Source: Pedobacter psychrodurus (lineage in GTDB: Bacteria; Bacteroidota; Bacteroidia; Sphingobacteriales; Sphingobacteriaceae). Taken from it: a stretch of DNA of 64,000 nt. The position numbers and the translations under genes are program-made. Numbering within the stretch: the stretch's first letter is position 1; every line of letters starts with the position of its first letter. The DNA lies in the NCBI RefSeq assembly GCF_004331735.1, contig NZ_SJSO01000023.1, forward strand, positions 1 through 64,000, given 5' to 3'. The notes under the pieces are model-generated. The model saw nothing but the letters and a program-made list of their open reading frames with translations, was not told the origin of the DNA and ran no database searches. Of the stretch, positions 9,310 to 18,667 are shown one piece after another.

Positions 9310-9326
9310 GTGATCCCGCTGGGATT
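9310..9326. repeat. Left attachment-site repeat
   Basis: gtgatcccgctgggatt is identical to 40356-40372. Inside the island the similarity to the tRNA T-arm fades (ttcgaaccc becomes tttgcacct), so this copy is not part of a working tRNA. The next bases contain the palindrome tgcacctggtgca. Confidence 0.8.
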
Positions 9327-9381
9327 TGCACCTGGTGCAAAAATCAGCGTTTAAATAGTATTTCTGCGGTTTTAGATTTTC

Positions 9382-9399
9382 ACTCACCTAATCTCTCAC
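9382..9399. promoter_or_regulatory. Candidate integrase arm-type site, left end
   Basis: actcacctaatctctcac matches the sequence at 40235-40252 in 16 of 18 positions, in the same orientation; both are followed by a T run. It lies 55 bases inside the left repeat. It contains two ctcac units 11 bases apart, the kind of repeat expected for the N-terminal domain of a tyrosine recombinase. Confidence 0.4.
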
Positions 9400-9409
9400 C
9401 ATTTTTTTC

Positions 9410-9813
9410 GATACGTTTTAGCTGCAATTGCTATAGTATAAATATAATCATTATTTTTAAAAATGAAAAGGATTTTAAATTACTAATCAATTTGCGGTTC
9501 GACTCCGGCACTGGGTTCAATTGAACAAAACAATTATACCAATCTTCATTTAGTTCTAATGTTTCAACTTTCTCTCTGAATAGTTTCTAAAGGAAAGTAG
9601 TAAAGCGTTGTAGAGATTAGTTTCTTGCAAAATTTTTTGCTGTTAGTTTCAATACGCAACTTAACTGGTTTCCATGATTACCTGTAATTTAATTTCCAAT
9701 TGTATGTTTCATTAATACTTTCTAGTAAGTATATTAAAATTTGTTAATTTTTTTTCAAAACATTTGCAAATAACCATTTCATGACTTAGATTTAGTAATA
9801 TAAATCTCTCAAA
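9410..9813 (+). promoter_or_regulatory. Gene-free left end of island with promoter for the 9814 gene
   Basis: No coding region is visible. A good Bacteroidota promoter lies at 9763-9794: TTTG (9763-9766), 20 bases, then TAGATTTA (9787-9794), 19 bases before the ATG at 9814. The stretch also holds a T-arm-like sequence gcggttcgactccgg (9495-9509) and a perfect 12-bp palindrome gttcaattgaac (9515-9526), neither explained by a gene. Confidence 0.55.
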
Positions 9814-11574
9814 ATGAATAAATTAACTCTACTTGTCATTCTGGTGGCGCTTTTTATTTTCTACTTTCAGCCCACAAATGCGCAAAATGCACCAAAATCA
9901 ACCATTACCAAAACAAGGCAGAAAATTATTGATCGCCATAACGAATTGGTTTTCTTCCTTTCTGATTCTTGCTATTGTAAAGATCTGGGGCAAAAATGTG
10001 ACTTAAAGAAGCAGTATTACCAGGGTTCTCAATTCATTTCTACCTATTCGATGAACAGACTAATTCGGCAGGATCTTTCGAAAATCACGCTTGACGAACA
10101 GGGCTTGCCTGCAATCGGGAATTATGCCTCCCTGAAATATTCAGAGGAAGATACTAAAATAGCTTTAAATGCTTCTTTTGCCAATCCTTTCAAAAAAACG
10201 AAAGAAACCGATCCTATTCGCTGGGTGCTTTCTGCAAATATCAAAGCAGGTGTTTCAGATGGTATTTCTTCCCTTTTTGAAAATAAAAATGCCAGCAGCG
10301 GGACAGGAATCAAGCTCAAAGCATCTTTCCTGTCCCGAAAAACACAGTATGTGAACGAATCTCAATTCAACTGCACGACCACCAAATTATACCGGAGCTA
10401 TCTGTATAAAGATTACAATATGGCGATGAAGGATCCTACGGCATCTGTAGCAATCAAGCGAAATGAATTTAACACAAAAATTGAAAAGTTCAGCAGAACT
10501 ATTGCTGCCCTGGACATGCTGATTATCGACAAAAAAAAGGACATCATTGATAGTTTAGAGCTGGCAAGGCTTGCGTTAATTTCTGATGAGGTCAAATTTC
10601 TTAAGGATAAAAACATACCTCTTTTAGATACGAATCTAACTCCAGAACAATTGAAGGCTAAATTATTACACCAGAATGAGAGAACCGCATATGAACTTAA
10701 CAAGCGTCGTTCAATTCTGGATAAGCAATTTAAAGAATTACCCGACCAGACCATCGCTTCATTAATAAAATCTAGAGAGGATGCCGATAATGCGTTGACA
10801 TTATTGAGAATAGACTTCCGGAAATTTGAGACGGAGAAAGTTAAATTGGATAGCGCTAATGTAATTGACAACACGTATGCACAGTTGCTGGCAATAGAAA
10901 CGAAAGATATAAAATGGGACTATTTTAAAGTCAAGTGGTTTGATATAGACGTCAGTTTAAGTGGCGACACATATAAAATGTATACTGCCAATACCTTGGT
11001 CACTGAAAAGCTTGATGAAAAAAATTTTAGCACCTGGTCTGTAGGTTTTAGCGGCAATTATTTCCAGTCAGGCCGAGCAGACGGCAATGGTAAGAATGGC
11101 TATTTTTTTAAATGGGGGTACTATATCAGCAACGACAATAATTTTGATGGAACAACACCCAAAGAGGTAGTAAATACCATCACAAAAGAAGAAAATGGCG
11201 TAAAGCGGGAAATTATTTCTAAAACGAAGGCCTTTGAGGGGCCGCTTGTGGAGACGTTCAGCCATAATGCTGCGGTTCACTGGTCTAAATATTTAAATGT
11301 TAAACAGTCGACCTCATTCAATCTTTATTCTACAGCTAAATTTGGTTTCGAAGACAATCCCACAAAAATAGAATACAAACCCGATTGGATGATAGGAACA
11401 GGGGTTACGTTTAGCTTGCTCAATAAAGACAAAGCTACTTCATTTCTTAACCTCCAGTTATTCTTGAATTTTTCAGATGTGCTGAATGTTGAAAAAGATG
11501 AAAAAACACAGTTTTATGATCGTCATCAGTTAGGGATCAAGATCGGGATTCCGTTTAATAGTATTTTTTTATAA
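9814..11574 (+). CDS. Exported protein of unknown function with central coiled coil
   Basis: A 586-residue protein with a signal peptide (residues 1-24, ending TNAQ), a Cys pair early in the mature part (DSCYCKDLGQKCD), a long Lys/Glu-rich helical region at about 200-340 and a C-terminal half of alternating strands (WSVGFSGNYFQSG, TSFNLYSTAKFGFE, HQLGIKIGIPFN) that looks like an outer-membrane barrel or surface beta domain. No family is recognised. A good promoter precedes it, and the 66-residue gene follows after 18 bases, suggesting one transcript. It is the first gene inside the island's left end. Confidence 0.7.
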   Translation: MNKLTLLVILVALFIFYFQPTNAQNAPKSTITKTRQKIIDRHNELVFFLSDSCYCKDLGQKCDLKKQYYQGSQFISTYSMNRLIRQDLSKITLDEQGLPAIGNYASLKYSEEDTKIALNASFANPFKKTKETDPIRWVLSANIKAGVSDGISSLFENKNASSGTGIKLKASFLSRKTQYVNESQFNCTTTKLYRSYLYKDYNMAMKDPTASVAIKRNEFNTKIEKFSRTIAALDMLIIDKKKDIIDSLELARLALISDEVKFLKDKNIPLLDTNLTPEQLKAKLLHQNERTAYELNKRRSILDKQFKELPDQTIASLIKSREDADNALTLLRIDFRKFETEKVKLDSANVIDNTYAQLLAIETKDIKWDYFKVKWFDIDVSLSGDTYKMYTANTLVTEKLDEKNFSTWSVGFSGNYFQSGRADGNGKNGYFFKWGYYISNDNNFDGTTPKEVVNTITKEENGVKREIISKTKAFEGPLVETFSHNAAVHWSKYLNVKQSTSFNLYSTAKFGFEDNPTKIEYKPDWMIGTGVTFSLLNKDKATSFLNLQLFLNFSDVLNVEKDEKTQFYDRHQLGIKIGIPFNSIFL

Positions 11575-11592
11575 ACAAATAATTTATTCATT

Positions 11593-11793
11593 ATGCTCGA
11601 TTTCAAAGAAAAACTCGCCCAGTTTAAAAAGGATAATAAAGGGGCTGCCTGTTTCTACGCTCCAGCTTCCGATTCTAAATTTTGTGGGGGTCAGCTTACG
11701 CAAGCAGAGGCCATCAAATTTGCTTCAGTTCAGGGCTTAACGCTATTGGATTGGCAACAAGGTAAAAGCTGCAGTCAGATGAACTGCAAATAG
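11593..11793 (+). CDS. Small cysteine-containing protein, unknown
   Basis: A 66-residue protein with no signal peptide. It has four Cys (ACFYAP, FCGGQ, SCSQMNC), spaced in a way that could bind a metal or form disulfides. It starts 18 bases after the 586-residue exported protein and is probably co-expressed. No family recognised; its neighbourhood is the only clue. Bases 11794-11966 after it hold nothing recognisable. Confidence 0.55.
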   Translation: MLDFKEKLAQFKKDNKGAACFYAPASDSKFCGGQLTQAEAIKFASVQGLTLLDWQQGKSCSQMNCK

Positions 11794-11966
11794 TTTCTGA
11801 TGATGACTGCTATTGGCAGATGCTGAACTCAAATGTAATGCTCAACCCCTCAGAATCCGGGGAAGAAGGGAGTCCATTGCAATACTTAGAAGGCCAGTTG
11901 CTGTTTTAAGGGATATTTACTCGAAAAAGTTTGAATAATAAACTTGTAGGACTAGCATATTTAAAA

Positions 11967-12554
11967 CTAGATTCTCTCCATTATTGTCTCGCAGCTTAGC
12001 AAGGATGATTTTGCGGAATCTAATCGCAAGTTCAAATTGCCATCCGCTACTAATTTTATATCGTTAATTGTCACACAGTCTTTTGCATGAGCAATTAGGT
12101 CATCTACAGTCTTACAGCCTTTTTCCTTAAAATGAGCATCACATTGATCAATAAAATTTTGATGGCTTTCGTAAGGCATCGTAGCCTTTAGATAATCTAT
12201 ACAATGATAGATGTCGATAACCTTTTCGTGCAGGTCGAAGTCTTTTGTTAAAAAATATAGCTCGTTAAAGCCAAGTTCTTTGAAAATGTCTGCATTCAAC
12301 GATGGTAGCATATTAAATTTATGATGGTTGTAGATCGTGTCATGATTGGGATATGTCTGGATATCTGTTTTCAAAGCTAACGTGTCTTTGATATAGGCCT
12401 GAAGGCCCGGTTTTATTACATTCTTGATATAGGCCACAAAAATTTCCCTCTTTTTCTTTCTTTCCCAAGCCATTAATCCTAGACGCCACCCTTCGGCTAA
12501 AATTAAGGCAATGACTGCACCTAAGAAACCACTTAAAAGATTGTTTATATCCAT
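11967..12554 (-). CDS. Single-pass membrane protein, third gene of the STAND operon
   Basis: A 195-residue protein with one N-terminal transmembrane segment (about residues 7-28, NLLSGFLGAVIALILAEGW), a basic stop-transfer stretch (ERKKKRE) and a helical cytoplasmic domain. No family recognised. It starts 4 bases after the 397-residue gene, so it is almost certainly translated from the same message as that gene and the nuclease-STAND gene upstream. In a defence operon a small membrane-anchored protein is often an effector or its anchor; that is inference. Confidence 0.65.
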   Translation of the reverse strand: MDINNLLSGFLGAVIALILAEGWRLGLMAWERKKKREIFVAYIKNVIKPGLQAYIKDTLALKTDIQTYPNHDTIYNHHKFNMLPSLNADIFKELGFNELYFLTKDFDLHEKVIDIYHCIDYLKATMPYESHQNFIDQCDAHFKEKGCKTVDDLIAHAKDCVTINDIKLVADGNLNLRLDSAKSSLLSCETIMERI

Positions 12555-12558
12555 CAGA

Positions 12559-13752
12559 TTATTGTTCTTGTTTTTTTATTGCAGGAATTAGATCCTTTTC
12601 GATAAACTGATTAGGCTTCCAACCTCCAATTAATTTGTCCAGGTAAAAATTATCGACAGCAGATAGCCCTAAGCCAACTGCTGTACCGATTCCGCCAGCA
12701 CCCAAAACATCCAGTGCGATTCCGATACCTTCGAAAATCACAAATCTTGTTGCTTTTGTTGGCAATTTGTCTGCTATTGTTTTCTCCGAAACGGCCTTAT
12801 GGTATTCCCAAATTATGTTTTTGTCTTCCGGTATTTTTAACAACCAGTCCCTAAATTTATCGGCCGTTTCCAAGATTTCTAATAGCTCTTTTTTAGAAAT
12901 CATACCGCTCATAAATGCATCGCCAATTGAATGGCAATTTTCTAGAATATATTCACCAAATAAGTGAAGATTTTCTTCACTTTTTGATCTTCGTCGAATC
13001 AAGTCTTCAAGTTGTTGACTAATGAAATCAGAATAGAGCTTGCTTGTTACAAGTTCGCTTTCAAAGTGTGAGGCAATAAAAATGTCGCCCTGGGATTCAG
13101 AGAGCGCCAATAGGAATCCGCTGTAATTGAAATCATGATGATCATCACCTTTCATTTCCTTGCTCAATTCATTCAATTTTATAATGTCCATATTGGTATT
13201 CAGGGTATAGGCATCAAAAGGACCGAAAGAATTATCTTTTATGATTTCTATTGATAACTCGTCTGGAAGCTGAAACTGTGGAAGCCTTGCATTTATATAA
13301 ATTGGGAGCAGCTTTTTTAACAGACTCTCATTTTCGAAGTCAGCTTTTATTTGTTCAGTTATGTCTTGAGTATATTGAAAAGGTTGTGTGATTTTAGAAA
13401 AATGGTCTGAAAATTTTTGATTGCTAGCACTATTTCTAACAGTTTCTCTATGAGCCTCATAAAGTATAGTTGAATAGCTTTTACCTTTGCCTTCAAACAG
13501 ACCAATACCATATTTGTCACCTGGGAAAGACATCGAACCTAGTATATTCTCTCTCACCCTTAATTCAATGCGTCCAGAAGTAATTAATTCAGTTAAAAAA
13601 TCTTCTCCAAAGTATCTTAATAAAGTAATGAGTTCTTCTTTGTGCACTAATACTATGACTTTACCATAGAACAACATACTGTCGAGCAAGAAAGAAATAT
13701 CAACTTTCTGAGTATCTTTTTCTTTGGATTTTATACAAATTTTTTGGAACAT
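12559..13752 (-). CDS. Unknown protein with glycine-rich hydrophobic C-terminus, second gene of the STAND operon
   Basis: A 397-residue protein. The N-terminal part reads like an alpha/beta domain (VDISFLLDSMLFYGKVIVLVHKEELITLLRYFG), the middle is helical, and near the C-terminus (about 350-375) there is a hydrophobic glycine-rich stretch (GIGIALDVLGAGGIGTAVG) that could insert into or pack against a membrane. No family is recognised. It lies 45 bases after the 1302-residue nuclease-STAND gene and 4 bases before the membrane-protein gene, so the three form a unit. A pore-like or membrane-associated effector is possible but not shown. Confidence 0.6.
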   Translation of the reverse strand: MFQKICIKSKEKDTQKVDISFLLDSMLFYGKVIVLVHKEELITLLRYFGEDFLTELITSGRIELRVRENILGSMSFPGDKYGIGLFEGKGKSYSTILYEAHRETVRNSASNQKFSDHFSKITQPFQYTQDITEQIKADFENESLLKKLLPIYINARLPQFQLPDELSIEIIKDNSFGPFDAYTLNTNMDIIKLNELSKEMKGDDHHDFNYSGFLLALSESQGDIFIASHFESELVTSKLYSDFISQQLEDLIRRRSKSEENLHLFGEYILENCHSIGDAFMSGMISKKELLEILETADKFRDWLLKIPEDKNIIWEYHKAVSEKTIADKLPTKATRFVIFEGIGIALDVLGAGGIGTAVGLGLSAVDNFYLDKLIGGWKPNQFIEKDLIPAIKKQEQ

Positions 13753-13797
13753 TTTTTATAATTTAAGTAGTTCTTGGAATTGACTCGCGTACATGTT

Positions 13798-16700
13798 TCA
13801 TTCAACAGCTATTTCCAGGAGTTTTTCGTTTATTTCAAAGGAGGTGTAATCAGGGGCATCAACTAATCCATCTTCTATCCAGCTGATCCACCCAAGATAA
13901 TCGGATTTTTTGCAGGCTATTGTTTTTAAGTGCGATTTAATTTTTGACCTGTAATCTGATACCACTTTATTTAGCCAGTTCTTTTCAGTTTCAGACGATT
14001 GGTCAATTCTATGTCTATATTGGATTATTTTCCATAAATCAAACAGGCATAATACCAGTGTTTCTTTATCTCGGTTGACGTTCACTTGTGGGAGGGATAT
14101 TCCTGGTATGTCCATAATCATTTCCTGATCAGGAATCTGAAGAAGCGGGGTAAGGTCAGCAAGGTCTGCATCATATCCGTCCAGAATGCGTTGAATTTGT
14201 ATGAAAAATTCTTTTTGTACCCTAAATGCACCAATGGTAACACCTTGTTGCACACGAACAATCGTAAAGAAATCCGCAGTCAAATCTGCTAAGGGTGCCA
14301 ACAGTATCAGAAGGGACTGCATTGTTTCAGAACCACTTAAATCACTTCCTTCAACAGCAAAAGTTGCATATGTTAACGTGTAGGTTTCTTTCAACCTCAC
14401 TGGTGGGTAAAATTTAAAATCACTGGTTGCAGTCAGATTTTTCAATATTTCTCTCAAAGCGGAAACGCCCTTATTTTCCTGGGTTTTCCACCATTCTGAA
14501 ACCGCAAGCTTTCCAACGCGAACTGCTTTTCTTGTCTCCAGGGGTATATGTGCAATATAGTACGTCATGCTGTGATACAATTGGTAATGCTGCTCTATCT
14601 CGCTTTTAACTAGCTCGTCCGTTCGGAAATATGAAAAAGATCCGTTTTCAATATCTTTAAATGCCTGTTGCATATCATTCAGGCCAAAAAGAGCATCTTT
14701 GAAATTTATCAGGACGAGATTTTGCTTCTGTTGATCTTCTGCTGTAAATAAATTCACAAGCTGTGCTCTCACATTGGACAGAGCAGATAGCCAGCTTTTC
14801 ACAGCTTTTTCTTGTTCGGAGAATTTTCCAATCCTAAAAGATTTTCTTTCGAAGTTTGGATATTTTTTTGAGGAAGCGTATTGTAAATTTAAAGTTTTGC
14901 TAATAGAGTCAATTTGAATGGCATGTGTTTTTGCTTTTTCTCTTCTCCCTTCTAAAAGTGATTCAATGTATCTGGAAACATTTTTAACATATTGCAGGTT
15001 TACCTTTCTGAACTCAACAAGGTGTGATTGCCATTCATAAGCTGAATCCGCTTTATAGTTGTCGGATATGACAGAAATCCAAATTTGGTTCAAATGCACA
15101 TCAAAATTATTGGTGATGTTCTCGGGTGGCATCTCTTTATGAGCAGTCTGCAATACCGCAGAGATTAAATCTGCACTAGGAAAAGGCAACATGATGGCAT
15201 CAGTGCAGTAGCGTTGATATCCGGGTAAAAAGCTATAAACTTCGCTAATACGGTTCACGCTAAGATCATTTGCTTTTTGAACGTCATCACCAGACAGTAT
15301 ATATTCCATGATCAAGTTATCTCCATCCTCATACAGTGTAGGTGTATCAGTTTTGATCTTTAAATAACTTAAAATGTGACTTTTATGACTCTTCAGGAAC
15401 TTCGCGTATTGAACAGGCTCTTTAATCCTTAAAGTACTGAAAATTTCTCTGGCCTGCTGAAAATCCATATCTTGTAAAAAACGGATCATTTGTTCTGGTT
15501 CAATTTTCAGATCGATATTGAACTCTATCTCTAGCTTTTTAAACCATAAGGACAGGAATTCCAATCCGATGAATGATTTATTTTTGCTGTCTTGGCTTTT
15601 GATTGCTGTCGCAAGCGCCGTAGCAAATTTGTAAACATCCGTGTCAGTTAATTTAAACGTGCTGAGTTGTTTCTTTTTATCAAGCAGGTGGTTTAGCGCA
15701 GCCTGCATATCAGGCGGCAAAGTGTCTGCAAGATTTTCGAAAAGATCAGAATTGAGAAAAGGAATACTGTTCATAATGAACAGGTCGATACCTCCTGATT
15801 CAAATGCGGCATCAAAGACTAAACGATTATTAAGCCAATACCGTTGTGGTTCACTATGAATCACTCCATCAAGTGCTGTGACCATTTCTGCATAGTCACC
15901 TTTCGACAGGTATTCAGCAAAGTGCTCAAAGAATACTTTCGCTTCTTCGGCCTGAAGTATTAACGGTGCATTGATGAAAAAGTCATACTTAAGTTCACTT
16001 TGAATCAGTGGATAAATTTTTATAAGTGTTTCGTCTATGCCCACAAATTGATGAAGTAAGTCTGTGAGATGCTGAGAACGAACAGGATGTAAACCAATTA
16101 CGTTTTTATGGTTAAAGTTTACAAAATACTCATTCTCCAATGTTTGGAGTACGTGTTGCCTGTCAGAGCTAAAACCGATGTTGTCGTTAATGTATTTTAG
16201 CAGTTTCTTCGTCTCAATGGAGAGCTGTAAACAATCTGCTACTGCGATGATGCGCAAAATTTCTATTTTGGCTAATGGCGAATCTTCTTGATTCAGAGTT
16301 TTAATCTGGTGAGCCAAGCGTTCGTGAATCATTTGGCCGCGGGTTAGTAAAAAAGTATACTCAATTAATAGACCCTTTTCATGTATAACTTCCCACGCAG
16401 GTTCCCAGCTATTGATTTCTGGACTGAGTTTCCCTTTAGATTTTAGCTGCAAGAATATGTCCTTAGCCTCCACGTAGGTCAAAAAAATGTCAATAATCTG
16501 AATGCTAAGTTTAGAAAGATCCGCTCCATACCTTTGCCAATCCTCGAAACGGCTGGTTAGTAGATATTTAACCGGTAGGCCGGAAGTTTTGTCTGCGAGC
16601 ATTCCCCAGTCTTTGATCTGGGCGGACAAGCCATCAATTACAACAACTGGAAGTTGGCCTTGTTGAACTTTGACTGTAAGTAGTTCAATTAGGGAGTTGA

Positions 16701-17706
16701 CCTGTTCCCAATTGTTGCAACTGTTCAATTGGTAAACGTGATGGATTGGATTGAGGCGGTGACTGACCTGCCATGCGATCGTTGATTTACCTTGACCACT
16801 GGATGATCTGATGAGGGTGATGTCATTAGTCTCAAGACTTTCGAACACTTCTTTTTCCCATTTCTTGCGTCTGGCAGGTAATCCATTTGTAATGTGAACA
16901 GGTTTACATGCTTTACCATCAAAGTAGTCATCTAAATTGGTAGCTGGTTGTTGGGTAAAAGATATTTCGCTAAGCCATTCGTTTTTGAGCGCTTCATTTA
17001 CTGGAGCTTTAGAAAAAGCGTCTCTCACCTCAGTAAATAAGGTGACCAGATCATTATGAAAAATACATTTGCGTTCAATAGACCAATTGAAAACATGAAA
17101 GAACAAGCTTCGCAAAAAGATACTTTCTGTTCCAAGATTAACATTCCATTTGCCCCGTAGATCATCCAGAATCCTCTTCATCAAGGTTTCTATATTAATC
17201 TGCTCAAAAGAAATGCTTTTTAGAAAACTTTCTAAGTCCACGCTTTTTGACGCAGTTATAGTATTGAGCCGTTCTGTCCAATAATTAAGATTTGTCCCAG
17301 CTATTGTCCCACGAGCAAGGGCCGCTAAACTGTCTTCCTTGATGTTCATGTTGTGCACAAGCTTAAACTGGCTGGTGGAGTCAGCAGCGTAGACCTCCAA
17401 GAAATTTTGAAGGACACCCATTGCCCAAAAAGTAGAAGCGTTCAAACTATTTTGCGAGGTCTTCAGCTGGATGTATTGGCACGAATTCAGCTCTAGTTGG
17501 GGTATGTTCAAATCAAGATCCTCGATCCCTTCAAGACGAATATGATTTCCTGTTTCATCGTTTTGTAAGTGGTCGAGAATTTTAGAAACAGAATATAAAA
17601 CCTGAAAATTTATCCCGCGCAAATTGATTGCGCCGCCAGTTCTTTTTTTTGCTAATAGTTGAAGATATTGTAAGGATAACTCGCTTTGCTCATTTTTTAT
17701 TTTCAT
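13798..17706 (-). CDS. Nuclease-STAND ATPase with DUF4297/Cap4-like N-terminus (Avs-like)
   Basis: A 1302-residue predicted defence protein. Residues 20-120 match the DUF4297/Cap4-type dsDNA endonuclease pattern: GGAINLRGINFQ, LEGIEDLDL (acidic metal site) and YIQLKTS (Q80-x-K82). A P-loop ATPase follows, with Walker A SSSGQGKST at 301-309 and a Walker B-like VVVIDGL near 354-360. The remaining 900 residues are helical and repeat-like, as in STAND sensor domains. Known Avs proteins with this order recognise phage proteins, oligomerise and cut DNA. The two genes downstream are not part of the classic Avs set. A 172-base gap separates it from the upstream ART-like gene, so it probably has its own promoter. 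Confidence 0.75.
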   Translation of the reverse strand: MKIKNEQSELSLQYLQLLAKKRTGGAINLRGINFQVLYSVSKILDHLQNDETGNHIRLEGIEDLDLNIPQLELNSCQYIQLKTSQNSLNASTFWAMGVLQNFLEVYAADSTSQFKLVHNMNIKEDSLAALARGTIAGTNLNYWTERLNTITASKSVDLESFLKSISFEQINIETLMKRILDDLRGKWNVNLGTESIFLRSLFFHVFNWSIERKCIFHNDLVTLFTEVRDAFSKAPVNEALKNEWLSEISFTQQPATNLDDYFDGKACKPVHITNGLPARRKKWEKEVFESLETNDITLIRSSSGQGKSTIAWQVSHRLNPIHHVYQLNSCNNWEQVNSLIELLTVKVQQGQLPVVVIDGLSAQIKDWGMLADKTSGLPVKYLLTSRFEDWQRYGADLSKLSIQIIDIFLTYVEAKDIFLQLKSKGKLSPEINSWEPAWEVIHEKGLLIEYTFLLTRGQMIHERLAHQIKTLNQEDSPLAKIEILRIIAVADCLQLSIETKKLLKYINDNIGFSSDRQHVLQTLENEYFVNFNHKNVIGLHPVRSQHLTDLLHQFVGIDETLIKIYPLIQSELKYDFFINAPLILQAEEAKVFFEHFAEYLSKGDYAEMVTALDGVIHSEPQRYWLNNRLVFDAAFESGGIDLFIMNSIPFLNSDLFENLADTLPPDMQAALNHLLDKKKQLSTFKLTDTDVYKFATALATAIKSQDSKNKSFIGLEFLSLWFKKLEIEFNIDLKIEPEQMIRFLQDMDFQQAREIFSTLRIKEPVQYAKFLKSHKSHILSYLKIKTDTPTLYEDGDNLIMEYILSGDDVQKANDLSVNRISEVYSFLPGYQRYCTDAIMLPFPSADLISAVLQTAHKEMPPENITNNFDVHLNQIWISVISDNYKADSAYEWQSHLVEFRKVNLQYVKNVSRYIESLLEGRREKAKTHAIQIDSISKTLNLQYASSKKYPNFERKSFRIGKFSEQEKAVKSWLSALSNVRAQLVNLFTAEDQQKQNLVLINFKDALFGLNDMQQAFKDIENGSFSYFRTDELVKSEIEQHYQLYHSMTYYIAHIPLETRKAVRVGKLAVSEWWKTQENKGVSALREILKNLTATSDFKFYPPVRLKETYTLTYATFAVEGSDLSGSETMQSLLILLAPLADLTADFFTIVRVQQGVTIGAFRVQKEFFIQIQRILDGYDADLADLTPLLQIPDQEMIMDIPGISLPQVNVNRDKETLVLCLFDLWKIIQYRHRIDQSSETEKNWLNKVVSDYRSKIKSHLKTIACKKSDYLGWISWIEDGLVDAPDYTSFEINEKLLEIAVE

Positions 17707-17878
17707 CCTAGTTTATCGAAGGGTAGATAGTTAATTAAAATTATTTTCGTTAAAGGACTAAATTACCAAAAATATCACTGGAATTTCCAATTCTCATATT
17801 GTTATAACTCCGCAATACCTGGATGACTCGAGCTGTATTAGACCAATTAATAAGGCTATTTTAGGACCTGGAGCATCT

Positions 17879-18649
17879 TCAATCGCTTGACTTTTCATAC
17901 GAAAAGACCATCGGATCTCTCGCGGGTTCGCCGGCTATGGTAAACCAGTCCGCTTGCCAGAAGTCAGCAGGCTGGATTCTGGTGCCTCTCAAGCCAAAAT
18001 TAATTGGGTCATTGGGTAGGACCAACCATTCCAAATCCTTGCTGGTTAATTCGTAGGCTCTGACAAAATCGGGATTATCGGATAATTCTTGAAGCAACAT
18101 TCTTGGACATATCAGAATTAGGCTGTGATAGGGATGTTTACTCTCGCAGATTCTGCATATCTGCATTTGAAAGAGGTTGTTGAGAACAAAAGCAGTTTCA
18201 CCAGGTGAATTTGCTCTTTTCAGCGTCGTATTACAGCTGAACCTGAATTCATAAATCCCGGTACTAATCTCTCGAAGCAGGGGGTGTGGAATTTTCATTT
18301 CAAACAGGTATCTGGTTTCGGTATAGGCTTCCGTGCAAGGCTGTAAAAGTTCCGGCTGCATTCCCGATGCCCATTCCATTGCTCGGGATTTCGATTCCGA
18401 AAAGGCCAGGTAATCAGATATCCTAAAATAAACCTTTTCAAGTTTTTTCTTGTGGTCGATATGCTCTTTAATGGTTCTCAGCAACGTTTTCTTCTCAATG
18501 TTTTGTGGATCCGAGCCAGCGCCAAAGGCGCTTGAAGTCAGCCCCTCGGATCGATAACTGCCCGGTTTGGTCTTGGTGTTATAAATGCTGTCGCCACGGA
18601 ATAAAGTTAAAATGCTACCTTCAGGTAACTCTTTCTCAGAATTGTTCAT
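17879..18649 (-). CDS. Possible ADP-ribosyltransferase-like partner of the nuclease-STAND protein
   Basis: A 256-residue cytoplasmic protein of no firmly recognised family. Three spaced motifs resemble an R-S-E ADP-ribosyltransferase: ILTLFRGD (Arg18), DYLAFSESKSRAMEWA (Ser84/Ser86, followed by an Ala-rich helix) and KDLEWLVLP (Glu207). A Cys-rich segment at about 165-182 (ICRICES, ILICP) is unexplained. It starts 18 bases after the 1390-residue STAND gene, so the pair is one operon and this protein is probably its effector, regulator or substrate modifier. An unrelated fold is quite possible. Confidence 0.45.
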   Translation of the reverse strand: MNNSEKELPEGSILTLFRGDSIYNTKTKPGSYRSEGLTSSAFGAGSDPQNIEKKTLLRTIKEHIDHKKKLEKVYFRISDYLAFSESKSRAMEWASGMQPELLQPCTEAYTETRYLFEMKIPHPLLREISTGIYEFRFSCNTTLKRANSPGETAFVLNNLFQMQICRICESKHPYHSLILICPRMLLQELSDNPDFVRAYELTSKDLEWLVLPNDPINFGLRGTRIQPADFWQADWFTIAGEPARDPMVFSYEKSSD

Positions 18650-18667
18650 GTAGTAAAAGCCATTATG

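Noticed and set aside
9310..9350. A second complete tRNA gene at the left border
   Set aside because: Only the 17-bp 3' end is conserved; the sequence beyond does not form a T-arm, anticodon arm or D-arm.
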